Shown here: positions 9,785-18,810 of the stretch, piece by piece | Layout of the letters: every line of letters starts with the position of its first letter | How positions within the stretch are numbered: the first letter of the stretch is position 1 | Assembly (NCBI RefSeq): GCF_028464145.1 | Contig: NZ_JAQPCG010000003.1 | Coordinates: 248,001-312,000 of the forward strand | From: Maribacter sp. PR1 | Lineage (GTDB): Bacteria > Bacteroidota > Bacteroidia > Flavobacteriales > Flavobacteriaceae | Direction of reading: 5' to 3' | Length of the DNA: 64,000 nt | Notes under the pieces: model-generated | What the model saw: only the letters and a program-made list of their open reading frames with translations | What the model was told of the DNA's origin: nothing | The model's database searches: none | Position numbers and translations under genes: made by a program

Positions 9785-9998
9785 ATTATGATGTTTTATT
9801 TGTCAAAATTAAAACGAAAAAACAAGGTCATGATTGTCTTTATAGGTATTTAACAATCAGAATTATGAACATGGAAAAAGCAGTAAGCCCCAAACGAATA
9901 ATTCTTAAAATTAGGTGATTATTTTTTCCTTTATCTAGATTTACAACCCCTTAGCTTCATTCATTTTAACATAATATTAGATTAACAGTACAATTGAC

Positions 9999-10892
9999 TC
10001 AAAATAATGAAGGAGGGTCGAGAAGTGTGTTCGGAATTTTTAGGTCACACCCCCATTTTTTATTCAATTTTCTAATAAAATACGCGGACAACAACGGAGA
10101 TTCCAATTCCATATTTTGATGCACAAAGAAGTTTATTTTCTTTAGTCCCAAGGACTTCCATTCATTTAGCCTTGTTATCCAGTCGTCCAATCTCGAATAA
10201 TCACTTTTATGGTTGGCTCCGACAAAGCGAATAAAAGCTTCATCATTAGTGAGTCGCATATGCATCAAATCCCTTCTTCCGGCCGTATCGACCAAAATAT
10301 TTGCGATACCATTTTCTTCTAATAACTGATAGAGTTCCTGTGCCACTTTTTCATCATTGAACCAATCCGTGTGTCTAAATTCAATGGCTAACCTAAATTC
10401 CTTGGGCCAATTTTCTACAAAGTGTACTACCCTGTTCCAATCTTTTGGACTGAAATTACTGTGCATCTGTAGAAATAACGTTCCAAGTTTTTGCTCCAAG
10501 TTAGAAGTAACATCAAGATAATTCTGTAAGACCGGATAGGCATGCTCGTTTAGACGCCTCAAATGACTAACGTTTTGAACTATTTTAGGAAAAAAAGTGA
10601 AGTTTTCCGGCGTTTTTTCCTTCCACTTTTGATACGTCTCCGTTGGAAAGATTCTATAAAATGTAGCATTCAACTCTATACAATTAAATTGTCTCGAATA
10701 ATAGGAAAGTTCATCCTTCGTACCTCTTGGATAAAAATTCTTTAAATCTTGTTTGTTCCATTTAGCGCAGCCCACATGAACCGTGAAAGCATCTGTATCA
10801 TTTAGATTTTTAATTAGGGTTTCCGTGTTTTTATGGTCCATGGGCATACTAAAATCGATAAGTTCTGGCCGGTCTACTTTTCCAAATTTCAT
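9999..10892 (-). CDS. DUF72 (YecE-like) family protein
   Basis: About 297 residues, TIM-barrel DUF72 family: VGCAKWN near the start, FNCIELNATFYR, FTFFPKIVQNVSH and LAIEFRHTDWF mark the conserved strands. The biochemical function of the family is not established. I set the start at the ATG at 10892 (MKFGKVDRPEL), because the frame is open further upstream but those 30 residues look random and a promoter-like element for the divergent gene lies at 10982-11012. It is divergent from the 135-residue gene. Confidence 0.85.
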   Translation of the reverse strand: MKFGKVDRPELIDFSMPMDHKNTETLIKNLNDTDAFTVHVGCAKWNKQDLKNFYPRGTKDELSYYSRQFNCIELNATFYRIFPTETYQKWKEKTPENFTFFPKIVQNVSHLRRLNEHAYPVLQNYLDVTSNLEQKLGTLFLQMHSNFSPKDWNRVVHFVENWPKEFRLAIEFRHTDWFNDEKVAQELYQLLEENGIANILVDTAGRRDLMHMRLTNDEAFIRFVGANHKSDYSRLDDWITRLNEWKSLGLKKINFFVHQNMELESPLLSAYFIRKLNKKWGCDLKIPNTLLDPPSLF

Positions 10893-10981
10893 AGTATCAA
10901 AATAATCCATAAAAATAAGGAATTCGACTGGGTAAGATTTAGAATTCCTATTGTTTATAACCCCGTTAAAAACTAAAGTCA

Positions 10982-11012
10982 TTTGGCCTAGAGCCGCCTT
11001 ACTTTATCTTTA
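10982..11012 (+). promoter_or_regulatory. Bacteroidota-type promoter for the 11034 gene
   Basis: TTTG at 10982-10985, a 19-bp spacer, then TATCTTTA at 11005-11012. This matches the primary sigma consensus of the phylum (TTTG, ~19 bp, TAnnTTTG) except for the last base. The expected start of transcription is around 11019, 15 bp before the ATG at 11034. Confidence 0.5.
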
Positions 11013-11033
11013 TCTTTATAAAAACCACGCAAA

Positions 11034-11441
11034 ATGAACGAGAGGTCCCAAAAGTTGCTTCAGATTCGTCCAGAAATTCCTTCAGCCAAAATACTTCCCA
11101 ACATGAGTAACGACGAGCGGTTTCAGAATGAAACGCTTCGCCCCATCATCAAGCTTCAGAACGATTTATTATTGGCATCTTTTCAAAACTATATTGTAAA
11201 GGGAAAGAATTCATTTTATACGTTAAACATTGAAAATCGTTTAAACTATATCACGAATGCGATTCAAAAGGATATAAAGTTCAGGAATTCCCTTAAGGGG
11301 ATGGTCATTGGCCAATTTACCTTGGAGGAATATGAGACTTATATCAAGAATTCCTCGGCCCTAAACAAAAGAATGATGAATATGGTCATTAAGAGGTTGC
11401 AGGACCAAATTCAATGTTTTGAAAAGGAAGTCTTAGTCTAA
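11034..11441 (+). CDS. Conserved hypothetical helical protein
   Basis: 135 residues, soluble, predicted mainly alpha-helical, with no catalytic motif that I recognise. It starts with SQKLLQIRPEIPSA and has a charged helical C-terminus. Similar short proteins occur in flavobacteria, sometimes named glyoxalase without visible reason. A good promoter-like element lies 22 bp upstream of the start. It overlaps the end of the convergent DUF2461 gene by 9 bp. Function unknown. Confidence 0.7.
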   Translation: MNERSQKLLQIRPEIPSAKILPNMSNDERFQNETLRPIIKLQNDLLLASFQNYIVKGKNSFYTLNIENRLNYITNAIQKDIKFRNSLKGMVIGQFTLEEYETYIKNSSALNKRMMNMVIKRLQDQIQCFEKEVLV

Positions 11442-12113
11442 TAACGATTCACCATTAAGATTGGTGGTCAAAATATTGCTCATCAAATCAAAATAAGGAC
11501 GTATAGCCATAAAGGATTTATCTATTTTATCCAGAAAATCTGGCGAAAGAACTTCCTTGTCCGTAAATCTTCTAATAAAAATGAACTGCTTTTTTCGAAT
11601 GAGGTCAATATTGGGGTCTTCTTTATCGAATCCCTTTGGGGCTGTTTTCAATTCCTCCCCTTCCATCTCGCCCCAAATCTTTTGAAAATCGTAGTTTTCC
11701 ATAATTTTTCTCACTTCGGTGGCATCAACCTCCCATTCCTTTCTTATCCGCAGTAAATCCTCTTTCTCCGGATTCCAGAAACCTGTCGCAATAAAGCTTC
11801 CCTCGGGTTGTATATGAACATAATATCCACCACGTCTTTCCACACCCAATCTCTTGTAGGATGCCGAAAGATTATACTTATATGGAGTTTTGTCCTTTGA
11901 AAACCGGATATCCCTATAGATTCTAAATATCTTAAGTTTTTCAATCTTATCATGTGAATTCAGTTTCTCCATCACCGCCTGAAAAAACGCTTTTGCTTCT
12001 TTTTTGTGTGTTGTAAATCTATCTTTATGATTACCAAACCACTCCCTGTTATTGTTATTCTTCAATTCCGTTAAAAATTCCAGGGTATTTTTGGTAATTA
12101 TAGCATTTGACAT
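11433..12113 (-). CDS. DUF2461 family protein
   Basis: 226 residues. The N-terminus (TLEFLTELKNNNNREWF) and FRIYRDIRFSKDKTPYK followed by GGYYVHIQPEGSFIATGFW are characteristic of DUF2461 (TIGR02453), a family of unknown function spread over bacteria and fungi. It is full length and cytoplasmic, and the 3' ends of this gene and the convergent gene overlap. The family call is secure; the role is unknown. Confidence 0.85.
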   Translation of the reverse strand: MSNAIITKNTLEFLTELKNNNNREWFGNHKDRFTTHKKEAKAFFQAVMEKLNSHDKIEKLKIFRIYRDIRFSKDKTPYKYNLSASYKRLGVERRGGYYVHIQPEGSFIATGFWNPEKEDLLRIRKEWEVDATEVRKIMENYDFQKIWGEMEGEELKTAPKGFDKEDPNIDLIRKKQFIFIRRFTDKEVLSPDFLDKIDKSFMAIRPYFDLMSNILTTNLNGESLLD

Positions 12114-12208
12114 ACGACTTAGAAATTATGTGATTTTAAGCTAAAGTTAACCATTTGCAGGAAAGGCCTTTTAAATTAATGGTTAATTTTGATGTATAAA
12201 CCAAGCCA

Positions 12209-13000
12209 ATGAGCCACCAATCGATTGTTGAAAAGATAAATATTCATAAAAAGCAGCCCAACCTGCGATTTCGTCTAAAAAAAGACGTGGAAACCTTTAC
12301 CGATTTATTATTCTATACCTTATTTGACATTGAAACGCCTGTTGCGGACAATTTAGAAGCACTGGAGGCAAAGTTTGATAGTTTGGTAAATTTGGCCTGT
12401 TGGGAGTTTCAAAAGCCATGTAAAAAGGTATGGGCCAATTATGTGCAAAAGTTGCCGAATATCTTGGAAAAACTTAATAGGGATGCGGAGGCCACGGTAA
12501 ACTGTGACCCTGCTTCCCTCTCTATTGAAGAAGTGTATATGGCCTATCCCGGCTTTTATGCCATTGCCATCTACAGGCTAGCCCATGAGCTATATAGTAT
12601 TGGATTTCCATTAGTTCCTAGACTAATGACCGAGTATGCCCACCGTCAAACTGGGGTCGATATCAATCCTGGAGCACAAATCGGGGATTCCTTTCATATT
12701 GATCATGGCACCGGTGTTGTAATCGGTGAAACGGCCATCATTAAAAATCATGTAAAAATCTATCAAGGGGTTACCTTGGGCGGACTTTATGTGGCCAAGC
12801 ATTTGCAAAAGACCAAAAGGCACCCTACTATTGAAGATAACGTGACCATCTATGCCAATGCCACTATTTTAGGAGGTGACACGATAATTGGAGCCAATAG
12901 TGTTATTGGGGGTAATGCATGGTTAACGGATTCAGTTCCCGCAAATAGTACAGTATACCATTCCCCTGAAATTAAAATTAAAACCCAGACAGATGTCTAA
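12209..13000 (+). CDS. cysE: Serine O-acetyltransferase
   Basis: 263 residues. A helical N-terminal domain (~1-140) precedes left-handed beta-helix hexapeptide repeats (~150-250), including FHIDHGTGVVIGETA with the catalytic His residues, and GGLYVAKH. It acetylates L-serine with acetyl-CoA to O-acetylserine, the first step of cysteine synthesis. The last 8 bp overlap cysM, the next enzyme of the pathway, implying translational coupling. A TAATTTTG box at 12184-12191 could be the -7 element, but no convincing -33 element is placed correctly. Confidence 0.93.
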   Translation: MSHQSIVEKINIHKKQPNLRFRLKKDVETFTDLLFYTLFDIETPVADNLEALEAKFDSLVNLACWEFQKPCKKVWANYVQKLPNILEKLNRDAEATVNCDPASLSIEEVYMAYPGFYAIAIYRLAHELYSIGFPLVPRLMTEYAHRQTGVDINPGAQIGDSFHIDHGTGVVIGETAIIKNHVKIYQGVTLGGLYVAKHLQKTKRHPTIEDNVTIYANATILGGDTIIGANSVIGGNAWLTDSVPANSTVYHSPEIKIKTQTDV

Positions 13001-13877
13001 ATCGATAATAGACCTAATCGGTAATACCCCCTTGGTAGAATCCAGGGTACTGAATACAAATCCCAACGTAAAACTATATTTCAAGTTAGAAGGACACAAC
13101 CCGGGTGGTAGTGTCAAGGACAGGGCCGCTTATAATATGATTAAAAGTGGGCTCGATCGTGGAAGTTTGAAGCCTACAGACAAGCTTATTGAGGCAACTA
13201 GTGGAAATACGGGCATTGCGTTGGCCATGATTGCAGGCGTATTTGGTTTGGATATCGAATTGGTAATGCCGGAAAACTCCACAAAGGAACGTGTACAAAC
13301 CATGCGAGCCTATGGAGCAAAAGTGACGCTGACTTCTTCCGATGTTGGAATAGAAGGAGCACGGGATTATGCCGAAAATAAAGTAAAGGAGGAGGGTTTT
13401 GTCATGATCAATCAGTTTGCCAATGATGATAATTGGAAAGCCCATTACAAGACTACGGGACCTGAAATTTGGAATGACACCGACGGGAAAATCACACATT
13501 TTGTATCCGCTATGGGCACCACGGGGACCATTATGGGAACGTCCACTTTTTTAAAGGAAAAAAATAAAGACGTTCAAATTGTAGGGGTACAACCGTCAGA
13601 CAATGCAAAAATCCCGGGAATTCGGAAATGGCCAGCAGAATATCTGCCCAAAATATTCGATGCCTCCAAAGTGGATCAGGTTATGGAGGTTAATGAGACG
13701 GAGGCAATTGAAATGGCAAAACGCCTGGCAAAGGAAGAAGGTATCTTTTCGGGAATGAGCTCCGGAGGGGCGGCTACCGTGGCTTTACGATTGGCCGACC
13801 AGTTGGAAAGTGGCGTAATTGTTTCCATTGTATGTGACCGAGGAGATCGTTATCTTTCCTCTGATTTATTTGATTAA
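12993..13877 (+). CDS. cysM: Cysteine synthase B, PLP-dependent
   Basis: 294 residues of fold-type II PLP enzyme. IGNTPLVE opens the protein, the PLP lysine lies in GGSVKDRAA (~40), the substrate loop is EATSGNTGIA, and GTTGTIMGT forms the phosphate-binding loop. It converts O-acetylserine and sulfide (or thiosulfate) to cysteine. The length and lack of a long C-terminus fit CysM better than CysK. It is coupled to cysE by an 8-bp overlap and followed by a strong hairpin. Confidence 0.92.
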   Translation: MSKSIIDLIGNTPLVESRVLNTNPNVKLYFKLEGHNPGGSVKDRAAYNMIKSGLDRGSLKPTDKLIEATSGNTGIALAMIAGVFGLDIELVMPENSTKERVQTMRAYGAKVTLTSSDVGIEGARDYAENKVKEEGFVMINQFANDDNWKAHYKTTGPEIWNDTDGKITHFVSAMGTTGTIMGTSTFLKEKNKDVQIVGVQPSDNAKIPGIRKWPAEYLPKIFDASKVDQVMEVNETEAIEMAKRLAKEEGIFSGMSSGGAATVALRLADQLESGVIVSIVCDRGDRYLSSDLFD

Positions 13878-13901
13878 TCAAATATTTTTAAAGCAAATAA
13901 A

Positions 13902-13927
13902 AATGGAGCCAAATACATGGCTCCATT
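13902..13927. terminator. Bidirectional terminator hairpin between cysM and the 13957 gene
   Basis: Perfect 10-bp stem AATGGAGCCA / TGGCTCCATT with the 6-base loop AATACA, flanked by A-rich and T-rich sequence, placed between convergent genes. Confidence 0.8.
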
Positions 13928-13956
13928 ATCTTTTATAAGCAATCTAATTAGTCAAC

Positions 13957-14490
13957 TTATTTGGAATTGTCCATATCCCAAGCCTTGTTGTATTCTTCTA
14001 CGAAAAATTCAACATCCTTACCTTTGTCGTCGGTAAAAATATAAGTCGCTCGGTTTCCACTGGTTTCTTTCGATTTCAGATTCATGTTCTCCACAATTTT
14101 TAGACTATTTCCTTCATCTATGGCAACAACCAGTTCATCGGCATTGCTCACTAGGACAAAGTCCTCTGCTGTATCTGACTTATAACTAAAAACTATTTTT
14201 TCGTCAAAAGCGTCATCTTCATCATTATCAATTTTCACCGTTTTGGTAATGGTAGCTATGCTATCCGTGATTCTTGTCTGATCAACCTTATCGGCGTCCT
14301 TTTCATTATGTTTTATTGTATTTTCTCTCGCTGTAGTGACTTCAACCGACCTTTTTACCATCTTATCTCCCATATCTACATTATAAGTTTTGGTGGTGGT
14401 AGTTTGTAAAACCTCGGAATTGCCTTCTTGCGCCAGAGTGACTCCGCTTACAAAAAGTAAACCGGCTATAATCATCTTCATATTCTTCAT
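13957..14490 (-). CDS. Secreted protein of unknown function
   Basis: 177 residues with a Sec signal peptide (charged MKNMK, hydrophobic core, cleavage likely after TLAQ near residue 21). The mature part is rich in Asp, Glu, Lys and Thr and looks beta-rich, with no domain or catalytic motif that I recognise. It is probably periplasmic. It has its own 3' terminator shared with cysM. No operon partner is evident. Confidence 0.72.
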   Translation of the reverse strand: MKNMKMIIAGLLFVSGVTLAQEGNSEVLQTTTTKTYNVDMGDKMVKRSVEVTTARENTIKHNEKDADKVDQTRITDSIATITKTVKIDNDEDDAFDEKIVFSYKSDTAEDFVLVSNADELVVAIDEGNSLKIVENMNLKSKETSGNRATYIFTDDKGKDVEFFVEEYNKAWDMDNSK

Positions 14491-14679
14491 TATACTAAAT
14501 TTTAAGATTCATAAAATAACATGCAACGTAACTCAATGCCGTTACATCATTCTTTAGAATAATATAACTGAAAACAACATAAACGACTGACGCAAAAGCG
14601 ATTAACTTTTGTTGATTCAATGAAAATAAACCGTATAGACCCATTTGGGACTGGTAGTTTACTGATTTTCAACAAGAAT

Positions 14680-15777
14680 TTATAACCAGTTCTTTCTCTT
14701 AAAATAAATCAACATCCCAATAAAGAGGAGAATCATGACCGCCCAGACGACATAATATCCATATTCGTAGTGTAGTTCGGGCATGTGTTCAAAATTCATT
14801 CCGTAGATACCGGCAATAAAGGTCAGTGGAATAAAAATGGATGCCATAATGGTCAGTACTTTCATGACCTCGTTCATTTTATTACTCATATTACTCATAT
14901 ACATCTCCATGAGGCTCATGCTCATCTCCCTGTATATTTGTAGGCTTTCGTTTATTTCCAAGGAATGGTCCAAGGCATCTCTTAAAAATAATTTGGTATC
15001 ATGCTTGATTAATGGACTTTCGGAATCGATTAATCTACTTACCAGTTCCTTGACCGGAAATATCCACCGTCGTATTTTTAGGACTTCTTTCTTTAATTGC
15101 TGAATATGCTGGGCTACAATCGGTTTTGGATTGGCATAGACTTCTTCCTCCAAAAGTTCGATACGATGATTAATTTGTTCCAATACCAGAAAATAATTAT
15201 CGATTATCGCATCTAGTAGGGCAAAAAAGAGATAATCCGCTCCCCTAGTCCGTATACGACCAGATTTGGCTGCAATCCTATTTCTGACCCCATCAAAAAC
15301 ATCTTCCTTTACTTCCTGAAATACGAGTACGGTATTCTCCATAAGTACCATGGCCATATGTTCTGGGACAATTTCATCATTTTCGTTCAGGTATAGCATT
15401 TTGAATACGCCAAAAATATATCCTTCATATTCATCGATTTTTGGTCGCTGGTCGGTATTTACGGCATCCTCTAAAATCAAATTGTTCAAAACGAATCCTT
15501 TTCCCAATTCTTCAATAAATTGCTCGTCGGTAATCCCAATCACATTAATCCAGGAAGTCTTTGCTTCTTTCCTATATTTTAAGATGTCCTCCAGGCTTTC
15601 CACTTTCTTTGTATCCACCTCATCCGCATCGTAATTGGTAACATAGACGACACTATCGGATTTCTCCTTGGTACCTAAATAATTTACCGTTCCTGGGGCT
15701 GAACCCAATTTGCCCTGAACTCTGGATACTTTTTTCTTTCTTTTCGGTAAACCTATTTTTCGTCTTTTACCCGCCAT
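14680..15777 (-). CDS. corA: CorA-type Mg2+/Co2+ transporter
   Basis: 365 residues. A large cytoplasmic N-terminal funnel domain is followed by two C-terminal transmembrane helices (~305-325 and ~340-360). The first ends with the signature YGMNFEHMPE, the GMN and MPEL motif that forms the selectivity filter. A basic N-terminus (RRKIGLPKRKKK) precedes the domain. The protein forms pentameric magnesium channels. It lies 42 bp downstream of truA on the same strand, possibly cotranscribed. Confidence 0.93.
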   Translation of the reverse strand: MAGKRRKIGLPKRKKKVSRVQGKLGSAPGTVNYLGTKEKSDSVVYVTNYDADEVDTKKVESLEDILKYRKEAKTSWINVIGITDEQFIEELGKGFVLNNLILEDAVNTDQRPKIDEYEGYIFGVFKMLYLNENDEIVPEHMAMVLMENTVLVFQEVKEDVFDGVRNRIAAKSGRIRTRGADYLFFALLDAIIDNYFLVLEQINHRIELLEEEVYANPKPIVAQHIQQLKKEVLKIRRWIFPVKELVSRLIDSESPLIKHDTKLFLRDALDHSLEINESLQIYREMSMSLMEMYMSNMSNKMNEVMKVLTIMASIFIPLTFIAGIYGMNFEHMPELHYEYGYYVVWAVMILLFIGMLIYFKRKNWL

Positions 15778-15819
15778 ATTTAAACTTTAACTAAAGATAA
15801 CCAAAAGCTTGCAGCCAAA

Positions 15820-16605
15820 TCAGTCGATTTTTACTTCATTCAATAAAAGCCCGGAGCCCGGAGCAACGAATGTTAAGGTCACTCTCTTATTTGGATCCAG
15901 GGAGTCCGTTATATCCGCTTTCGTCAAATCTCCCTTCCCGACCTGAATCAAAGCTCCCATAATCATTCTAATTTGATAGCGCATAAACCCTTGCCCCCTA
16001 ATGACCAAGGCATAGCTTTCGCTCGGAAAGAAATTCCCGCTAATAAATGTATTGTTTTGTATTTCACAGAAATCTACAGTTCGTATTACTTGGGTATTCG
16101 GTTTTAAACGGGCCGTATACGACATGAAATTAAAAGTACCAACAAACAATTTGGCAACCTCTTTCATTAAGGATATATCTAAAGTATCGATGACATTGTA
16201 AAGGAAAGGCGCGCAAAAGGGATGATTTTTTTCACCAAAAGAAAACAAATAGACATACTCTTTGGATTTGCTGTTATGTATGATATTAAAATCCTTGGTC
16301 GTAGGAATAATTTCCCCGGCGCGAATATCTGGTGGAAGGTTTCTATTGAATAGCTTCAAAAATTCATCTAAATCGGCCAAAGGTTCATTTTCAAGAAATA
16401 ACTCAAAAATACCGTCCAAGGCAGAAACTTTGGCATCCGTTCGTCCTGAACTTAGAAGCTTGAATTTTTTACCGGGCAATACATGATTAAAAGTTTTGGT
16501 AAGCATACCTTCAATAGTACGCTGCCCCGGTTGTATTTGCCAACCACTGTATCTAAAACCTAGATATTGAATTTTTATAAGGTAGTAATAACGAGTTCTT
16601 TGCAT
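15820..16605 (-). CDS. TruA-family tRNA pseudouridine synthase, divergent
   Basis: 261 residues. The N-terminus (YLIKIQYLGFRYSGWQIQPG) and the catalytic motif SGRTDAKVSALDG with nucleophile D57 identify a TruA-fold pseudouridine synthase; FMRYQIRMIMGALIQVG near residue 225 is the conserved C-terminal helix. The normal TruA motif is GRTDAGVHA, and both Gly and His are replaced here. It may be a second paralogue with altered target. TruA itself modifies uridines 38-40 of tRNA anticodon arms. Confidence 0.85.
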   Translation of the reverse strand: MQRTRYYYLIKIQYLGFRYSGWQIQPGQRTIEGMLTKTFNHVLPGKKFKLLSSGRTDAKVSALDGIFELFLENEPLADLDEFLKLFNRNLPPDIRAGEIIPTTKDFNIIHNSKSKEYVYLFSFGEKNHPFCAPFLYNVIDTLDISLMKEVAKLFVGTFNFMSYTARLKPNTQVIRTVDFCEIQNNTFISGNFFPSESYALVIRGQGFMRYQIRMIMGALIQVGKGDLTKADITDSLDPNKRVTLTFVAPGSGLLLNEVKID

Positions 16606-16693
16606 TTTAAAATGATAAATTTAAAGGGGTTTGGTTCGTCATTGACGTCAAACTTTTTTGTAATTTAATCACAACTAATCTAAACCAATAATT

Positions 16694-17131
16694 ATGACAA
16701 CAGAAACCAAAGTTAAACCACCCACGTGGTTTTGGATCGTTAGTATTTTAGCACTACTATGGAATTTGACAGGAGCCATGGCCTATGTGGGTCAGGCGTA
16801 TATGTCTGTCGAAGATTTGGCCGCCCTAAGCGAGGCGGAGCGGACTTTATTTGAAACACAGCCCGCATGGGTAACAGGGGCCTTTGCCGTTGCTGTTTGG
16901 GGTGGTACTCTAGGATGTATATTTCTTTTATTGCGGAAAAAATGGGCCAAACCTATATTTATTATCTCCTTAATTGGCATTATTGCACAAATGAGCTACT
17001 CATTCTTTATGAGTAACAGTTTTGAAGTTTATGGTCCTGGCGGCTTGGTGATGCCGATTATGGTTCTTATCATTGGAATCGCCCTTATTTTATTTTCAAA
17101 CAAGGGGATTAGGAAACAATGGCTAACGTAA
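16694..17131 (+). CDS. Small four-helix membrane protein, unknown function
   Basis: 145 residues with four hydrophobic segments (~12-30, ~55-80, ~87-105, ~112-132) and a short polar C-terminus. No transport or catalytic motif is visible. The conserved-looking core starts PPTWFWIVSILALLWNLTG. The family seems common in Bacteroidota and is sometimes labelled sugar transporter without evidence. It has no close operon partner. Confidence 0.72.
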   Translation: MTTETKVKPPTWFWIVSILALLWNLTGAMAYVGQAYMSVEDLAALSEAERTLFETQPAWVTGAFAVAVWGGTLGCIFLLLRKKWAKPIFIISLIGIIAQMSYSFFMSNSFEVYGPGGLVMPIMVLIIGIALILFSNKGIRKQWLT

Positions 17132-17268
17132 TAACCTTATAAATAATACCTTAGTCGAGTCGGAATTTATTTTAAAGATTTGAACGTGTCGTTCGTCGAA
17201 TTTTTAGAATAAATGAAAATTGTGACCGTTTAAGAAGGAATAATTGTTTTTATAATCGAAATTCAAAC

Positions 17269-17757
17269 ATGCTCAAGTCTATTAAAGGAATTTTCACATG
17301 GAAGCGAACGCTTTTATTATCCTTGATCAGTATTCTTTTATTAAATGTGTTCAGTTTTTATGGGCTTTACACCAATAAATTCTACTTCTTCAAGGTGGAC
17401 AACTATATTTTCCCCATCCTCTCCCTGGCTCATGTCATATTTTTATATGTCATGTGGTTTAAGATAAAGGAAGCCGAGCTAAGTGATGTTCCCATGCGAA
17501 ATTTGGAGTATGGACTTTATTTTGTGAGCTTGGTCTATCTCTTTAAAGTATTCGAGACCCTATTTACCCTTTTATCGTATAATCAATATGAAAACCACTT
17601 GATTCCAGGAACCTTCCTGCCTATAGGTATTTTAATGCTGGTACTTTATCTTATGCTATTTGGACTTACTTTTCTGACCTTTAGTTATAGAAGGGAAATT
17701 GTAGGTACCTATGCCTTTGACGATATGAACCAGCATGTTGATAACTGGAATTCATAG
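17269..17757 (+). CDS. Four-helix membrane protein, unknown function
   Basis: 162 residues with about four transmembrane helices (~14-32, ~45-62, ~80-98, ~117-138) and a polar tail. I do not recognise a family. The basic N-terminus (KGIFTWKR) suggests a cytoplasmic N-terminus. The gene is followed by a 536-bp repeat-rich non-coding stretch. Confidence 0.68.
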   Translation: MLKSIKGIFTWKRTLLLSLISILLLNVFSFYGLYTNKFYFFKVDNYIFPILSLAHVIFLYVMWFKIKEAELSDVPMRNLEYGLYFVSLVYLFKVFETLFTLLSYNQYENHLIPGTFLPIGILMLVLYLMLFGLTFLTFSYRREIVGTYAFDDMNQHVDNWNS

Positions 17758-17813
17758 AAAAGAATATTAACCCTCATAACCAACGAGCAATTTTAAAAGC
17801 ATAGATGTTGTCT

Positions 17814-17833
17814 GGTCGAGCGCAGTCGAGACC
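17814..17833. repeat. REP-like palindrome copy 1
   Basis: GGTCGAGCGCAGTCGAGACC, an imperfect palindrome preceded by TTGTCT. Its reverse complement differs at one base from the element between hisD and hisC at 44816-44835, and it is related to the insertion inside hisA. Confidence 0.75.
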
Positions 17834-17841
17834 TGTTTTTT

Positions 17842-17882
17842 CCGGCTAGGAGTTCTCCCGCTCTGCGACGTCTGCAACTTCG
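17842..17882. repeat. Left arm of a degenerate inverted repeat around the 18294 lipoprotein gene
   Basis: CCGGCTAGGAGTT ... GTCTG..ACTTCG on the plus strand reappears inverted at 18811-18857 with the shared blocks GGCTAGGAGTT, GTCTG and ACTTCG in order. The rest of 17758-18293 contains no credible gene. Confidence 0.5.
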
Positions 17883-18213
17883 CAATTCATCAAAAAATAG
17901 GCTGCAAGGGCTTTTTTCGATGCTTGCTTAATCATTTTGCTTACCTAAAAAAGATACAAAGTTGTCCGATACTTTTTCCATTGCCAAAAAAGTATCCAAA
18001 AAGGCTAGGCTGATTTTAGGATACTTGAAATCCAAGAAGTCCTTGCGCCGCATCGCCCAGACCGTTTCCGATTGCATCGGAATACTTTTTGGGCGATTTC
18101 CTTATTGACAAACCAAAGCCTTCCGGATTTACTACGCATCCCAAAATAGGCCGGTTTTTCACCAAGCAGCATTTCCTATTACTTCCTCACTTTTTGCAAA
18201 CTAAAAAAAGCTC

Positions 18214-18261
18214 CCCTCCCTGGTGAGGGCCGGGTGTTTCGCCTTGGCGGAACGGGGAGGG
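18214..18261. repeat. GC-rich two-tier hairpin
   Basis: An outer stem CCCTCCC (18214-18220) / GGGAGGG (18255-18261) encloses an inner 8-bp stem GTTTCGCC (18236-18243) / GGCGGAAC (18246-18253). It stands out in AT-rich surroundings and lacks a T-tract. It lies between the 17269 gene and the end of the 18294 gene; it may be an interspersed repeat or a structured RNA. Confidence 0.5.
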
Positions 18262-18293
18262 TCGGGTTTAAATCCCTCATTGTAATTTTGCAA

Positions 18294-18734
18294 CTACTTT
18301 TTCCCTATAGCTTTCAATAATCTTTCATCAAAATATTCTCTAAAGCTACTTTCATTAATATTACCTTCAATTAAATCTTTAATGGTATTCTCCTTAATTC
18401 TTATGTTTTTTACATTTCTATTTCCTCCAATCTCGTTTAAATAAAGAGTATCGTCAATTATACTTATTTCTGACCTTTCTATAAATTTAGAATCAGTATT
18501 AATTCTTGTGGAAAAAACTCCATTTTTAATCTTATATTCTAATTCAGTTACTCCTAAGGCTCCTTCAAAGTAATAAACATTTTCATCTGTAAAATACATT
18601 TCTAAGTAATCTCCTAAGATATCTTCATCATAAATGGTTCCCCAACTAGTATTTTTAAAATCAATACTTTTATTTTCCTGAGAGGAACAATTAACAAGAC
18701 ACATGCAACTAATAATTAATACTAAATTCTTCAT
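18294..18734 (-). CDS. Small AT-rich lipoprotein, unknown function
   Basis: 146 residues with a lipoprotein signal ending LVNC (C16). The mature part appears to be a small beta-rich domain with alternating polar strands; no family recognised. The gene is clearly more AT-rich than its neighbours and sits between two inverted, degenerate repeat arms (17842-17882 and 18811-18857), which suggests acquisition as a unit. Confidence 0.65.
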   Translation of the reverse strand: MKNLVLIISCMCLVNCSSQENKSIDFKNTSWGTIYDEDILGDYLEMYFTDENVYYFEGALGVTELEYKIKNGVFSTRINTDSKFIERSEISIIDDTLYLNEIGGNRNVKNIRIKENTIKDLIEGNINESSFREYFDERLLKAIGKK

Positions 18735-18810
18735 ATTTTTTTAATATTTTATCCACCCACTCTGCTAAGTTTCCAACTTCGAAGTTGTCGGTTTATTTTA
18801 TTTTTTCTGT

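Noticed and set aside
9865-9918. Short plus-strand reading frame of 17 codons (MNMEKAVSPKRI...)
   Set aside because: Too short, no promoter-like box at a suitable distance and no terminator; it could be a remnant but cannot be supported.
13086-13499. Minus-strand open frame inside cysM
   Set aside because: Antisense shadow of a well-supported gene; residue composition is random.
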